This document shows, in pieces, positions 47,840-56,194 of a stretch of DNA of 64,000 nucleotides. Under the pieces are notes generated by a model. That model saw only the letters and a program-made list of their open reading frames with translations, did no database searches and was not told the DNA's origin. Source of the DNA: an uncultured Collinsella sp. (GTDB lineage Bacteria; Actinomycetota; Coriobacteriia; Coriobacteriales; Coriobacteriaceae); the NCBI GenBank assembly GCA_938023705.1, contig CALJDJ010000075.1, forward strand, positions 15,916 to 79,915, written 5' to 3'. Position 1 is the stretch's first letter, and the number at the start of each line of letters is the position of its first letter. A program made the translations under genes and the position numbers.

Positions 47840-47881
47840 TCGTACGGTGCCAGCCAATGCATAGCATGCGGGCACCGTACG
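47840..47881 (+). other. Hairpins in the tig-clpP gap
   Basis: CGTACGGTGCC and GGCACCGTACG form a perfect 11-bp stem around a 19-base loop (about 47840-47881), ending 47 bases before the clpP start. A second palindrome, CACGAGCGCATG/CATGCGCCCGTG, sits at 47781-47804. Neither has a T tract after it. They may be mRNA processing or regulatory elements. Confidence 0.5.
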
Positions 47882-47927
47882 TTTATCTAGAACCAATTTG
47901 GTCCGCAAGAGAGAAATGGAGATGCGT

Positions 47928-48548
47928 ATGATCGCTAAGTTCGATTCCGCCCTCGTGCCATACGTTATCGAGCAGACGCCGCGCGGCGAGCGCAGCTACG
48001 ATATCTATTCGCGCCTGCTCAACGACCGCATCATCTTCTTGGGCGAGGAGATTAACTCCGTCAGCGCCAACCTGGTCGTTGCCCAGCTACTGCATCTTGA
48101 GAGCCAGGATGCCGAGAAGGATATCTCGCTCTACATCAATTCGCCCGGTGGCGAGGTTTACTCCGGCCTGGCGATTCTTGACACCATGAACTTCATCAAG
48201 CCGCAGGTCTCCACCATCTGCGTCGGTATGGCCGCGTCCATGGCCGCCGTGCTGCTTTCGGCCGGCGCTAAGGGCAAGCGCTTCTGCCTGCCGCACTCCA
48301 AAGTCATGATTCACCAGCCCAGCGGCGGTGCCCAGGGTCAGCAGACCGAGATCGAGATCGTTGCCGAGGAGATTAAGAAGACCCGCCGCGAGCTCAACCA
48401 GATCTTGTCCGATGCCTCGGGCCAGCCCATCGAGAAGGTCCAGGCCGACACCGAGCGCGACAACTACCTGACCGCTGCCGAGGCCCTCGACTACGGCCTG
48501 ATCGACCGTATCGTCACCTCTCGCGATCTCGCCGCGAAGGACGCCTAG
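47928..48548 (+). CDS. clpP: ATP-dependent Clp protease proteolytic subunit
   Basis: A serine protease subunit, 206 residues, that forms the tetradecameric chamber. The catalytic serine lies in GMAASMAAVLLS (S104), the histidine in KVMIHQPSGG (H129), and the aspartate in the C-terminal third. YINSPGGEVYSGLAI is the oxyanion-hole region. ATG 47928 is chosen because GGAG lies six bases before it; ATG 47922 is two codons upstream. The clpX start follows the stop by one base, so the protease and its unfoldase are co-transcribed. Confidence 0.95.
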   Translation: MIAKFDSALVPYVIEQTPRGERSYDIYSRLLNDRIIFLGEEINSVSANLVVAQLLHLESQDAEKDISLYINSPGGEVYSGLAILDTMNFIKPQVSTICVGMAASMAAVLLSAGAKGKRFCLPHSKVMIHQPSGGAQGQQTEIEIVAEEIKKTRRELNQILSDASGQPIEKVQADTERDNYLTAAEALDYGLIDRIVTSRDLAAKDA

Positions 48549-48549
48549 G

Positions 48550-49962
48550 ATGGCAGGAAACATGCAGGACAACTTTGACGAGAACGGCAACCCCATTCGC
48601 TGCTCCTTCTGCGGAAAAGAACAGGGCCAGGTCCGTCGCCTCGTAAAGGGTCCGACCAACATCTTTATCTGTGACGAGTGCGTCGCCGCCTGTTCTGAGA
48701 TTCTGGAGGAGTCGCTGGCTTCGGACTTCATGGACGCTGCCCGCAACGGCAAGCTGCCGGGCTTCCTCAACGACCACGGCCAGGCTGCCGGGCAGCCCGC
48801 TGTGGACCCCGAGACCGAGGGCTTTGAGCTCGAGGACGACCGCCAGGTCATCACGCACGTGCCGACGCCGCACGAGATCTATGACGAGCTTTCGGCCTAT
48901 GTCATGGGTCAGGAGGACGCTAAGCGCGCCATGTCGGTTGCCGTGTACAACCATTACCGCCGCGTGATCGAGGGCGGCGCCGCGGTTTCCGCCTTTGACG
49001 AGGCATCGGGCATGGGCGGTCAGTTTGACGACGATATGGACGAGGTAGAGCTCGCCAAGTCCAACATCCTGCTGCTCGGTCCCACCGGTACCGGCAAGAC
49101 CCTGTTGGCCCAGACGCTCGCGCGCATCCTCGAGGTGCCGTTTGCCATTGCCGACGCCACCGCGCTCACCGAGGCCGGTTACGTGGGCGAGGATGTGGAG
49201 AACATCCTGCTCAAGCTTATCAATGCTGCCGATGGCGATATCGAGCGCGCTCAGGTGGGCATTATCTACGTGGACGAGATCGACAAGATCGCCCGCAAGG
49301 CCGAGAACCTCTCTATTACCCGCGATGTCTCGGGCGAGGGCGTTCAGCAGGCGCTGCTTAAGATTCTTGAGGGCACGGTGGCAAGCGTTCCGCCCACCGG
49401 CGGCCGCAAGCATCCCCAGCAGGAACTGTTGCAGATCGACACGACCAACATCCTGTTTATCTGCGGCGGTGCCTTTGTGGGTCTGGACAAGATCATCGCC
49501 GACCGCGTGGGCAACAAGGGCGTGGGCTTTAACTCCGAGATCGCCGGCCCCACCTCGGTCGACGAGAACGACCTGCTGCGTCAGGTGCTCCCGCAGGACC
49601 TCAACGCCTTTGGCATGATCCCCGAGTTCGTGGGCCGTACGCCCGTCGTCACCCAGACGCAGGCGCTCGACGAGGACGACCTGGTGTCGATTCTGACCGA
49701 GCCCAAGAACGCCGTGGTGCGCCAGTACCGCAAGATGTTCCAGCTCGAGGACGTCGATCTTGAGTTTGAGGACGCGGCCCTGCACGAGATCGCCCGCATG
49801 GCGCTCGCCCGCAAGACCGGCGCCCGCGGCCTGCGTTCCATCTGCGAGGACGTGCTTCAGCAGACGATGTTCGACCTCCCCAGCGAGGAGGGTGTCGCCA
49901 AGGTCATCGTGACCGAAGCGGCGGTTAAGGGCGAAGAACAGCCCCAACGCATCTACGGGTAA
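48550..49962 (+). CDS. clpX: ATP-dependent Clp protease ATPase ClpX
   Basis: A hexameric AAA+ unfoldase that feeds ClpP, 470 residues. The N-terminal zinc finger is CSFCGKEQ...CDECVAAC (four cysteines). Walker A is GPTGTGKT, Walker B IIYVDEIDKIA, and the C-terminal AAA+ small domain (RKTGARGLRSI) holds sensor 2. About 40 residues between the zinc domain and the AAA+ core form an acidic spacer, somewhat longer than in E. coli. The ATG sits two bases from the clpP stop. A strong terminator follows. Confidence 0.96.
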   Translation: MAGNMQDNFDENGNPIRCSFCGKEQGQVRRLVKGPTNIFICDECVAACSEILEESLASDFMDAARNGKLPGFLNDHGQAAGQPAVDPETEGFELEDDRQVITHVPTPHEIYDELSAYVMGQEDAKRAMSVAVYNHYRRVIEGGAAVSAFDEASGMGGQFDDDMDEVELAKSNILLLGPTGTGKTLLAQTLARILEVPFAIADATALTEAGYVGEDVENILLKLINAADGDIERAQVGIIYVDEIDKIARKAENLSITRDVSGEGVQQALLKILEGTVASVPPTGGRKHPQQELLQIDTTNILFICGGAFVGLDKIIADRVGNKGVGFNSEIAGPTSVDENDLLRQVLPQDLNAFGMIPEFVGRTPVVTQTQALDEDDLVSILTEPKNAVVRQYRKMFQLEDVDLEFEDAALHEIARMALARKTGARGLRSICEDVLQQTMFDLPSEEGVAKVIVTEAAVKGEEQPQRIYG

Positions 49963-49984
49963 ACCTGCCAAAAACGTGCTTGCA

Positions 49985-50020
49985 AATAGCCTCCGACCAT
50001 CCGCGGTCGGAGGCTATTTT
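49985..50020 (+). terminator. Terminator after clpX
   Basis: A perfect 14-bp stem, AATAGCCTCCGACC (49985-49998) with 50005-50018, a 6-base loop and a TTTT run overlapping the stem end. Confidence 0.9.
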
Positions 50021-50118
50021 ATATATACGCAAAACACCCAACTACCTGTGTTATTCTGTGTGTTTGTTTAAGCCTCAGCGAAGTCATATCAGACTGAAGT
50101 AATCGATACCTAAGGCGC

Positions 50119-50221
50119 GTCCGCCTGCTTGGTTTTCGTAGATTCCGCACGAGCCGAAGAGCACTTAATGTGCTCTTCGTGCGAGCCAGGACCTGACCGA
50201 GCGAAAACCAAGTAGGCGGAC
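50119..50221 (+). other. Nested hairpin in the valS leader
   Basis: GTCCGCCTGCTTGGTTTTCG (50119-50138) pairs with 50202-50221 at 19 of 20 positions. Inside, CGCAC (50146-50150) pairs with GTGCG (50179-50183) and GAAGAGCAC (50156-50164) with GTGCTCTTC (50170-50178), loop TTAAT. A possible promoter, TTGTTT-17-TATCAG (50064-50092), is upstream, so the hairpin would be in the mRNA leader. No T-box core (AGGGTGGNACCGCG) is present. Confidence 0.6.
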
Positions 50222-50246
50222 ACGCCGGCGGGACAGGGAGAGATAT

Positions 50247-52943
50247 ATGGAAGAGATGCCCAAGAACTACGATCCGTCGACCAACGAGCCGGCGATCCTG
50301 CAGAAGTGGCTCGACGGCGGCTACTACAAGCGCCGTGAGGGCGTGGGCGACTGCACCGTCACCATTCCGCCTCCCAACGTGACTGGCAAGCTCCACATGG
50401 GCCATGCCACCGATGACTCCATCCAGGACGCCATCGTCCGTATGGCCCGCATGCGCGGCAAGTCCACGCGCTGGGTGCTGGGCACCGATCACGCCGGTAT
50501 CGCCACGCAGACCAAGGTCGACAAGAAGCTCAAGAGCGAGGGTATCAGCCGCCTGGAGATCGGTCGCGACAAGTTTGTTGACGCCTGCTGGGACTGGACC
50601 CACGAGTACGGCGGCATCATCGTCGAGCAGATCAAGCGCATGGGCTGCTCCGTCGACTTCGACAACGAGCGCTTCACCATGGACGAGGATTACGCCCAGG
50701 CCGTGCGTAAGGTCTTCTGCGACTGGTACCACGACGGCCTGATCTACCGTGGCAAGCGTATCGTCAACTGGTGCCCCAACTGCACCACCGCCATCTCGGA
50801 CGACGAGGCCGAGTATAAGGACGAGAAGGGCCACCTGTGGCACCTGCGCTACCCGCTGACCGAGCCGGTCAACGGCCAGGACTACATCGTCGTCGCCACC
50901 ACGCGCCCCGAGACCATGCTCGGCGACACGGGTGTCGCCGTCTCCCCGAAGGACCCCGAGAAGGCTGCCTTCGTGGGCAAGACCGTCATGCTGCCGATCG
51001 TCAACCGCGAGATCCCCATCTTTGAGGATTGGCACGTCGATGCCAACTTCGGTTCCGGCTTCGTCAAGGTCACCCCGGCCCACGACCCCAACGACTACGC
51101 CATGGGTCAGGCGCACGACCTGCCGCAGATCAACATCTTCGACGAGCACGCGGTGGTCGTCGAGGGTTACGGCGAGTTCACCGGCATGAACCGCGACGAG
51201 TGCCGCGAGGCCGTCATCAAGTGGTTCGAGGAGCACGACCTGCTCGATCACGTCGAGGACCTCGATCACTCCGTCATGCACTGCTACCGTTGCGACTCCG
51301 CCCTGGAGCCGTGGCTGTCCGAGCAGTGGTTTGTGGCCGTCGACAAGCTCAAGGGGCCGGCGCTCGACGCCGTAAACTCCGGCAAGGTGACCTTCCACCC
51401 CGCGCGCTGGACGCAGACCTACACCACCTGGATGGAGAACCTCAAGGACTGGTGCATCAGCCGTCAGCTGTGGTGGGGCCACCGCATCCCCGTGTTCTAC
51501 TGCGAGGACTGCGGTTGGGAGGACGCCCTGACCGAGGACACCGACGTGTGCCCCAAGTGCGGCGGCCATCACGTGCATCAGGACGAGAACGTGCTGGACA
51601 CCTGGTTCAGCTCGCAGCTGTGGACCTTTGCCACGCAGGGCTGGCCGCAAAAGCCGGAGCTGCTCGAGGGACATCACCCCACGACGGCGCTCGTCACCGC
51701 GCGCGACATCATCGCGCTGTGGGTTGCCCGCATGGTTATGAGCTCGCTGTACTTCCTGGACGAGGTGCCGTTTAAGGACGTCGTCATCTACCCGACGATC
51801 CTTGCCAAGGACGGCAGCCGCATGTCCAAGTCTAAGGGCAACGGCGTTGACCCCATGGACCTCATCGGTATGTACGGCGCCGATGCCATGCGCTACAACC
51901 TGCTGACGCTGTGCACCAACAACCAGGATGTTAAGTTCGACGCGAACATCGACAAGAAGACCAAGAAGCTTATCGACAGCCCGCGTACCGACCAGGCCAA
52001 GAGCTTTGTGACCAAGATCTGGAACGCCAGCCGCTTCTTGCTTATGAACATGGAGGGCTACACGCCCGGCGAGCCCGTCGTGGAGACGCCGGCCGACGCC
52101 TGGATGTTCAGCCGCCTGGCCAAGGCCGTGAAGATGGTCACCGAAGGTATTGAGAACTACACCTTTGGCGACATGGCCCGCGGCGTGCAGCAGTTCTTCT
52201 GGAACGAGGTCTGCGACTGGTACGTCGAGGTCACCAAGTCCCGCCTGAAGGGCGAGGGTCGTCTGCAGGCGCAGCGCAACCTGATCTTTGTGCTCGACAC
52301 CTCCATTCGCCTGATGCACCCGCTTATGCCGTTTGTCACCGAGGAGATCTGGGACAACATGCCGGCGAGCGTGCTCGATCTGGACGCCGAGGGTAACGTG
52401 AACCGCGCCGAGGCGCTCATGATTGCCAAGTGGCCCGAGCCCGCCGACTACGCCAAGTACGTTGACGAGCCCGCCGAGCGCGCGTTTGAGCTGTGCCGTA
52501 CCGTCGTTTCCGCCGCCCGCGCCACGCGTTCGCGTTATCGCTTGAGCCCCAAGGCCGAGCTCGACGTGGTCGTGCGCGCCGGCGCCGAGGACATCGAGAA
52601 GCTTGAGAGCCTGCGCTCGACCATCGAGCCGCTGGCCAACACCGCCTCGCTGGTTATGGGTACCGACGTTGAGAAGCCGGCCGCGAGCATTGCCGTGGTC
52701 GACAGCGGCGTCGAGGTCTTTGTGGTTCTCGAGGGCAAGGTTGACCTTTCGGCCGAGAAGGCGCGCCTGGAGAAAGAGATTGCCGCGGCCCAGAAGGAGC
52801 TCGCCGGCTGCGAGAAGACGCTCGCCAACGAGGGCTTTGTGGCCAAGGCCGCGCCCGCGGTGGTCCAGAAGAAGAGGGACCGTGCAGCTGAGCTCAAGGA
52901 GATCCTGGCGGCTTTGACTGCTCAGGTTGCTGACTTCTCGTAA
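50247..52943 (+). CDS. valS: Valyl-tRNA synthetase
   Basis: Charges tRNA-Val and edits mischarged threonine, 898 residues, a normal length. The class-I HIGH motif appears in PPNVTGKLHMGHA and KMSKS in DGSRMSKSKGNG. The editing domain (TRPETMLGDTGVAV) is intact, as are zinc-binding-like cysteines in YCEDCGWEDALTEDTDVCPKCGG. The C-terminal coiled coil (KARLEKEIAAAQKELAGCEKTLAN) is present. ATG 50247 is preceded by ACAGGGAGAG. Its long leader carries a large nested hairpin. Confidence 0.96.
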   Translation: MEEMPKNYDPSTNEPAILQKWLDGGYYKRREGVGDCTVTIPPPNVTGKLHMGHATDDSIQDAIVRMARMRGKSTRWVLGTDHAGIATQTKVDKKLKSEGISRLEIGRDKFVDACWDWTHEYGGIIVEQIKRMGCSVDFDNERFTMDEDYAQAVRKVFCDWYHDGLIYRGKRIVNWCPNCTTAISDDEAEYKDEKGHLWHLRYPLTEPVNGQDYIVVATTRPETMLGDTGVAVSPKDPEKAAFVGKTVMLPIVNREIPIFEDWHVDANFGSGFVKVTPAHDPNDYAMGQAHDLPQINIFDEHAVVVEGYGEFTGMNRDECREAVIKWFEEHDLLDHVEDLDHSVMHCYRCDSALEPWLSEQWFVAVDKLKGPALDAVNSGKVTFHPARWTQTYTTWMENLKDWCISRQLWWGHRIPVFYCEDCGWEDALTEDTDVCPKCGGHHVHQDENVLDTWFSSQLWTFATQGWPQKPELLEGHHPTTALVTARDIIALWVARMVMSSLYFLDEVPFKDVVIYPTILAKDGSRMSKSKGNGVDPMDLIGMYGADAMRYNLLTLCTNNQDVKFDANIDKKTKKLIDSPRTDQAKSFVTKIWNASRFLLMNMEGYTPGEPVVETPADAWMFSRLAKAVKMVTEGIENYTFGDMARGVQQFFWNEVCDWYVEVTKSRLKGEGRLQAQRNLIFVLDTSIRLMHPLMPFVTEEIWDNMPASVLDLDAEGNVNRAEALMIAKWPEPADYAKYVDEPAERAFELCRTVVSAARATRSRYRLSPKAELDVVVRAGAEDIEKLESLRSTIEPLANTASLVMGTDVEKPAASIAVVDSGVEVFVVLEGKVDLSAEKARLEKEIAAAQKELAGCEKTLANEGFVAKAAPAVVQKKRDRAAELKEILAALTAQVADFS

Positions 52944-52996
52944 GGTTTGCTCGGGGGCGCGTCCCGACGCTTTGCTCGCTACTGCGGACACCTATT

Positions 52997-53018
52997 CCGC
53001 CGTTCTAACGAACGGCGG
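52997..53018 (+). other. Hairpin after valS
   Basis: CCGCCGTTC, loop TAAC, GAACGGCGG forms a perfect 9-bp stem, 54 bases past the valS stop. No T tract follows. It may terminate transcription weakly or protect the 3' end. Confidence 0.5.
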
Positions 53019-53033
53019 CTGACTCGACGCTGC

Positions 53034-53132
53034 AAACGCCTCTGATGGCCAATCTGCCGTTCAACTTCGGGCGCATGGGCATAAGCCCTATGCGCCCTTG
53101 TTTCACGGCACCTTGGCTCATCAGAGGCGTTT
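53034..53132. ncRNA. Nested-hairpin element, copy 2 (valS-folC gap)
   Basis: Stems: AAACGCCTCTGATG (53034-53047) with 53119-53132; GCCAA (53048-53052) with TTGGC (53113-53117); TGCCGT (53055-53060) with ACGGCA (53105-53110); GGGCGCAT (53069-53076) with ATGCGCCC (53090-53097). The TC and CC bases flanking TGCCGT/ACGGCA, the TCAA after TGCCGT and the TTTC before ACGGCA are the same as in copy 1 (15435-15536), while all other helices differ in sequence. A conserved fold is likely. Confidence 0.6.
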
Positions 53133-53157
53133 TCGCTGACTATCCTCAACCTATACT
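53130..53157 (+). promoter_or_regulatory. Putative folC promoter, very short leader
   Basis: TATACT (53152-53157) with a weak -35 TTTTCG (53130-53135), spacer 16, overlaps the end of the nested hairpin. The folC ATG at 53172 would then lie only about 8 bases from the transcript start. Confidence 0.4.
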
Positions 53158-53171
53158 GTTTTTTTCTATGA

Positions 53172-54530
53172 ATGGCGGTTCTAAAAATGCCTAAGCGTTC
53201 TGGCTTGTATACCGTTCCTTTTGAGTTTGATTTGCTTTCGTTTGATGAGGCTGTTGTGCTGGCTGCTGATACGGGGCGGATTTCTGGGGATGCTGGGCCT
53301 CTGCTTGAGACGGTTGTCGATATGCTCGATGAGCTGGGACGTCCGGACGAGTATTTCGATTGCATTCAGGTTGCCGGTACCAATGGCAAGACTTCGACTA
53401 CGCGTTTTTCGGCTGCCATTCTTCGTGGTGAGGGGCTCAAGACCGCGCTGTATACGTCGCCACAGCTGGTACGCTATCCCGAGCGCATGGAAGTCGATGG
53501 ATGCGTCGTGAGCGATGAGGCATTCGCCCGTGGCGTTTCGGCCGCTGTTGAGGCGGGGCATCGAGTGAATGCCCGTCGTGTGTCGGCGGGGGAGCGCGCC
53601 TATACCATCACGCCGTTTGACCTTTTGACGGCTGCTGCACTTGTGGTGTTTGCCGAGGCTCGCGTGGATGTTGCCGTGCTTGAGGTTGGCATGGGCGGAC
53701 GCTGGGATGCTACGAGTGCGACTGATCCCGTGGCCGTCGCCATTACGGGTATTGGGCTCGATCACACACGTATTTTGGGCGATACGCTCGAGGCCATTGC
53801 GGGGGAGAAGGCTGCGGTTATTAAGCCTGGGCGATTGGTTGTTTTGGGCGAGGGCACGCATGAGCCGAGCGTTCAGCGCGTAATGGATACGCGCTGCCGC
53901 GAGTGCGGTGTGGTGCCGCTGGTTGTGAGCCATTCCACGACCAAGGTACCGGCGCATGTAGGCGATACCGTGGAGTTTAGCTGTACTACGCCGCGTGCCA
54001 TCTATACGTCGAGCATGGTCAAGCCGGCGTATCAGCCGCAGAATGCTGCGTGCGCGATTATGCTGTGCGAGGGCTATCTTGGCCGCGAGCTCGACCACGA
54101 TGCGCTCGACGCTTCGCTTATGGGCTGCCCCACGCCGGGTCGCTTTGATGTGCTGGGAACCGATCCGCTCAAGCTGATCGACGCCTGCCATAACCCTCAG
54201 AGCTGCGAGAACTTTGTGAGCGCGCTGGACGAGATCGATCCGTGCGTGGAGAACCGCCCCACGCTGCTGTGTGCAGCGCTGGCCGATAAAGACGTGGCGG
54301 GTATCGTTGACGTTCTGGTTCCGGCGTTCCCCCACGCGGTCGTGACCCAGACCGATTCCGATCGCGCCCTGCCGGCAGAGGAACTCGCTGCCCTGATGGA
54401 CGCCGATAAGCTCGCGGGCGTGTATCCCAGCGTGTCCGAGGCCCTCGCAGCCTTCGATGCCGCGGGCGAGGCTTTCGTTGCCGCCGGCACCATCACCCTG
54501 GCCGGCGAAGTAGCCGGCCTGCTCCGCTAA
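53172..54530 (+). CDS. folC: Folylpolyglutamate/dihydrofolate synthase
   Basis: A Mur-ligase-type enzyme, 452 residues, that adds glutamate to folates (and possibly to dihydropteroate). The P-loop is VAGTNGKTSTTRF. The region VGMGGRWDATSATDPVAVAITGIGLDH and the DACHNPQSCENF motif are characteristic. ATG 53172 has no Shine-Dalgarno site, and ATG 53187 has only GGCGG. With the promoter just upstream, leaderless translation is possible. Codon use at the 5' end is less GC-rich than in neighbours. It is monocistronic. Confidence 0.9.
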   Translation: MAVLKMPKRSGLYTVPFEFDLLSFDEAVVLAADTGRISGDAGPLLETVVDMLDELGRPDEYFDCIQVAGTNGKTSTTRFSAAILRGEGLKTALYTSPQLVRYPERMEVDGCVVSDEAFARGVSAAVEAGHRVNARRVSAGERAYTITPFDLLTAAALVVFAEARVDVAVLEVGMGGRWDATSATDPVAVAITGIGLDHTRILGDTLEAIAGEKAAVIKPGRLVVLGEGTHEPSVQRVMDTRCRECGVVPLVVSHSTTKVPAHVGDTVEFSCTTPRAIYTSSMVKPAYQPQNAACAIMLCEGYLGRELDHDALDASLMGCPTPGRFDVLGTDPLKLIDACHNPQSCENFVSALDEIDPCVENRPTLLCAALADKDVAGIVDVLVPAFPHAVVTQTDSDRALPAEELAALMDADKLAGVYPSVSEALAAFDAAGEAFVAAGTITLAGEVAGLLR

Positions 54531-54544
54531 CCCATCCCCACATC

Positions 54545-54610
54545 AGTTGCGGTGAAAACGGACTGTTTTACAAGCAAGAAGCCTCAAACAGTCCGTATAT
54601 CACCGCAACT
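54545..54610. repeat. Hairpin of the AGTTGCGGTGA family, copy D1
   Basis: AGTTGCGGTGA plus CGGACTGTTT (54545-54568) pairs with 54586-54610, about 23 bp with a one-base offset. The outer 11 bases recur at 56397 (copy D2), whereas the inner half of the stem is unrelated there. Confidence 0.7.
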
Positions 54611-54617
54611 CAAAAGC

Positions 54618-54648
54618 AGTCAATTTGGGACGGGGCTTCTTTGGCTGC
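54618..54648. repeat. AGTCAATTTGGGACGGGGCT repeat, copy 1
   Basis: AGTCAATTTGGGACGGGGCT plus TTTGGCTGC recurs almost unchanged at 56019-56049, and inverted copies lie at 56487-56518 (good) and about 56170-56192 (partial). The four copies flank the M24 peptidase gene. Confidence 0.7.
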
Positions 54649-54673
54649 CCTGTGCCCCGAGTTGACTCGCTTG

Positions 54674-54831
54674 CCACGAAATGGGGCTATCTACTACGTT
54701 TTGGCGACTACCCTCGACCACACGGAAAATCGTGAAATCAAAACCGCAGGTAGACGACTTGCTGGTTTTCAAAAAAGACCCACATGGTCGACCCATGCGG
54801 GTTAAACGTAGTAGATAGCCCGTTTTCGTGG
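54674..54831. repeat. 158-bp long-palindrome element, copy B
   Basis: The left arm 54674-54701 and right arm 54804-54831 are complementary at 26 of 28 positions. The interior shares GACTACCCTCGACCA and CAAAACCGCAGGTAGA with copy A (40356). The length is the same as copy A. Confidence 0.8.
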
Positions 54832-54848
54832 CGCGGCGTTAGCGGAAG

Positions 54849-54875
54849 GTGCCAAAGGGACTGTCCCTTTGGCAC
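54849..54875. repeat. Perfect palindrome GTGCCAAAGGGAC-T-GTCCCTTTGGCAC
   Basis: Thirteen-base arms around one T. It is the same element as at 5151-5179, with one base pair changed on both arms (C for A on the left, G for T on the right), so the symmetry is kept. It lies just past the 3' end of the M24 peptidase gene. Confidence 0.75.
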
Positions 54876-54880
54876 ATTGG

Positions 54881-55969
54881 CTAGTCTAGGCGGACTGGGT
54901 TGTGGGGGTAGGCGTTGAGGATCTCGACGCCGGACTCGGTAACTAGGGCCAAGTCCTCGATGCGGACGCCGGTGCGGCCGGGGAGGTAGATGCCCGGTTC
55001 GATGGAGAACGTCATGCCCGGCTCCACGAACTGCTCGTTGACGAGCGAGACGTCGCCTGGCTCGTGGTCCTGCAGGCCGATCGAGTGCCCCAGGCGATGC
55101 GTAAAGTACTGCCCATAGCCCGCATCCTCAATCACGTCGCGTGCGGCGCGGTCCAGGTCACACATGCGCACGCCCGGTGCGATGAGCGCCTCGGCGGTCT
55201 CGTTGGCGCGGCGCACGATATCGTAGATGCGTGCGGTTTCCTCGTCCGGCTCGCCCCAAAAGAACGTGCGCGTCATGTCCGAGCAATAGTTGCAGCGGCG
55301 TCCGCCAATGTCGAACAGCACCACGTCGCCGCGCTTGAGCACGGTGTCGTCGGGTTCGTGATGCGGGTCGCCGGCGTTGGCGCCAAAGCTCACGATGGGC
55401 GGAAAGCTAAAGCCCTCGCAGCCGTGCTTGCGGTACAGACCGAGCATCTGATCGGCAATTTCGCGCTCCGTCACGTCTTCATGGACGAGCTTGATGGCGT
55501 CGGCCATCACGGCGTCGTTGGCGGCCGAGGACGCGCGCATAAGCTCCTGCTCGGTAGCGTCTTTGTAGGTGCGTGCGGCGGTGACGGCAAAGTCACCCAG
55601 GAAAAACTCGCTGGCGGCGTGGCGCTCCATGAGCGGCATCAAAAAGCCGGAGCGCATGACGGTGTCGATGCCGAGCGGTTTGGTCGGATCGACCTCGCGA
55701 GTGATGGCGTCGGTCACGACGTCGGTATCGGTGTGATAGGCAACGCGGGCATTGTCATACTCTGGCAGCTGGTGCAGGGCGTTGACCAAGATCACTGGCT
55801 CGGCATTGCGCACGAGTAGCACGCCGCAAAAACGCTCGAACATATCGGCATAAAAGCCGGTCAGATAGTAGATCGACCACGGGTCATTCACAAGCAGCTG
55901 CGCGCCGGGGTGCTGAGCCTCGAGCGCATCGAGCACGCGCGCCACACGCTGGTCATCGACATGTGCCAT
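54881..55969 (-). CDS. Xaa-Pro aminopeptidase (M24 family)
   Basis: A cytoplasmic dimetal aminopeptidase, 362 residues, cleaving X-Pro bonds in peptides. An N-terminal creatinase-like domain (to about 125) precedes the catalytic pita-bread domain. The metal ligands are visible: FDIGGRRCNYCSDMTRTF (two Asp), HRLGHSIGLQDHEPG (His), and FSIEPGIYLPGRTGVRIED (two Glu). The stretch GANAGDPHHEPDD holds the substrate-site histidines. ATG 55969 has GAAAGGA upstream on the minus strand. It is isolated among repeat-rich intergenic DNA. Confidence 0.9.
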   Translation of the reverse strand: MAHVDDQRVARVLDALEAQHPGAQLLVNDPWSIYYLTGFYADMFERFCGVLLVRNAEPVILVNALHQLPEYDNARVAYHTDTDVVTDAITREVDPTKPLGIDTVMRSGFLMPLMERHAASEFFLGDFAVTAARTYKDATEQELMRASSAANDAVMADAIKLVHEDVTEREIADQMLGLYRKHGCEGFSFPPIVSFGANAGDPHHEPDDTVLKRGDVVLFDIGGRRCNYCSDMTRTFFWGEPDEETARIYDIVRRANETAEALIAPGVRMCDLDRAARDVIEDAGYGQYFTHRLGHSIGLQDHEPGDVSLVNEQFVEPGMTFSIEPGIYLPGRTGVRIEDLALVTESGVEILNAYPHNPVRLD

Positions 55970-56018
55970 ACATCGTCCTTTCGCTAGGTTGCCACCATGG
56001 TATCCCCAATGCCAGGGT

Positions 56019-56049
56019 AGTCAATTTGGGACGGGGCTATTTTGGCTGC
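56019..56049. repeat. AGTCAATTTGGGACGGGGCT repeat, copy 2
   Basis: Direct copy of 54618-54648, on the other side of the M24 peptidase gene; see that entry. Confidence 0.7.
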
Positions 56050-56062
56050 GTCAAACATGCGG

Positions 56063-56140
56063 AATGATTTTTCTGGGACGGGGATTAAATAATCATTGGG
56101 TTCCGAATGATTTTTTAATCCCCGTCCCAGAAAAATCATT
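56063..56140. repeat. 35-bp near-perfect hairpin containing GGGACGGGG
   Basis: The arms 56063-56097 and 56106-56140 are complementary at 34 of 35 positions around the 8-base loop GGGTTCCG. Each arm contains CTGGGACGGGGATTAAA or its complement, which links it to the other GGGAC palindromes. As RNA or cruciform DNA it would be very stable. Confidence 0.85.
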
Positions 56141-56194
56141 TGAACGAGAGTTCGGGCAAAAGTAGTCATAAGCGACCCGTCCCAAATGGGCTGG

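Noticed and set aside
50040..50246. T-box leader upstream of valS
   Set aside because: The T-box sequence AGGGTGGNACCGCG and an antiterminator are absent.
50019..52991. 990-codon open frame on the minus strand over valS
   Set aside because: Antisense shadow of a highly biased GC-rich gene; ValRS motifs are on the plus strand and the antisense product has no family features. The same holds for 11944-13518, 43316-45031 and 40895-42424.
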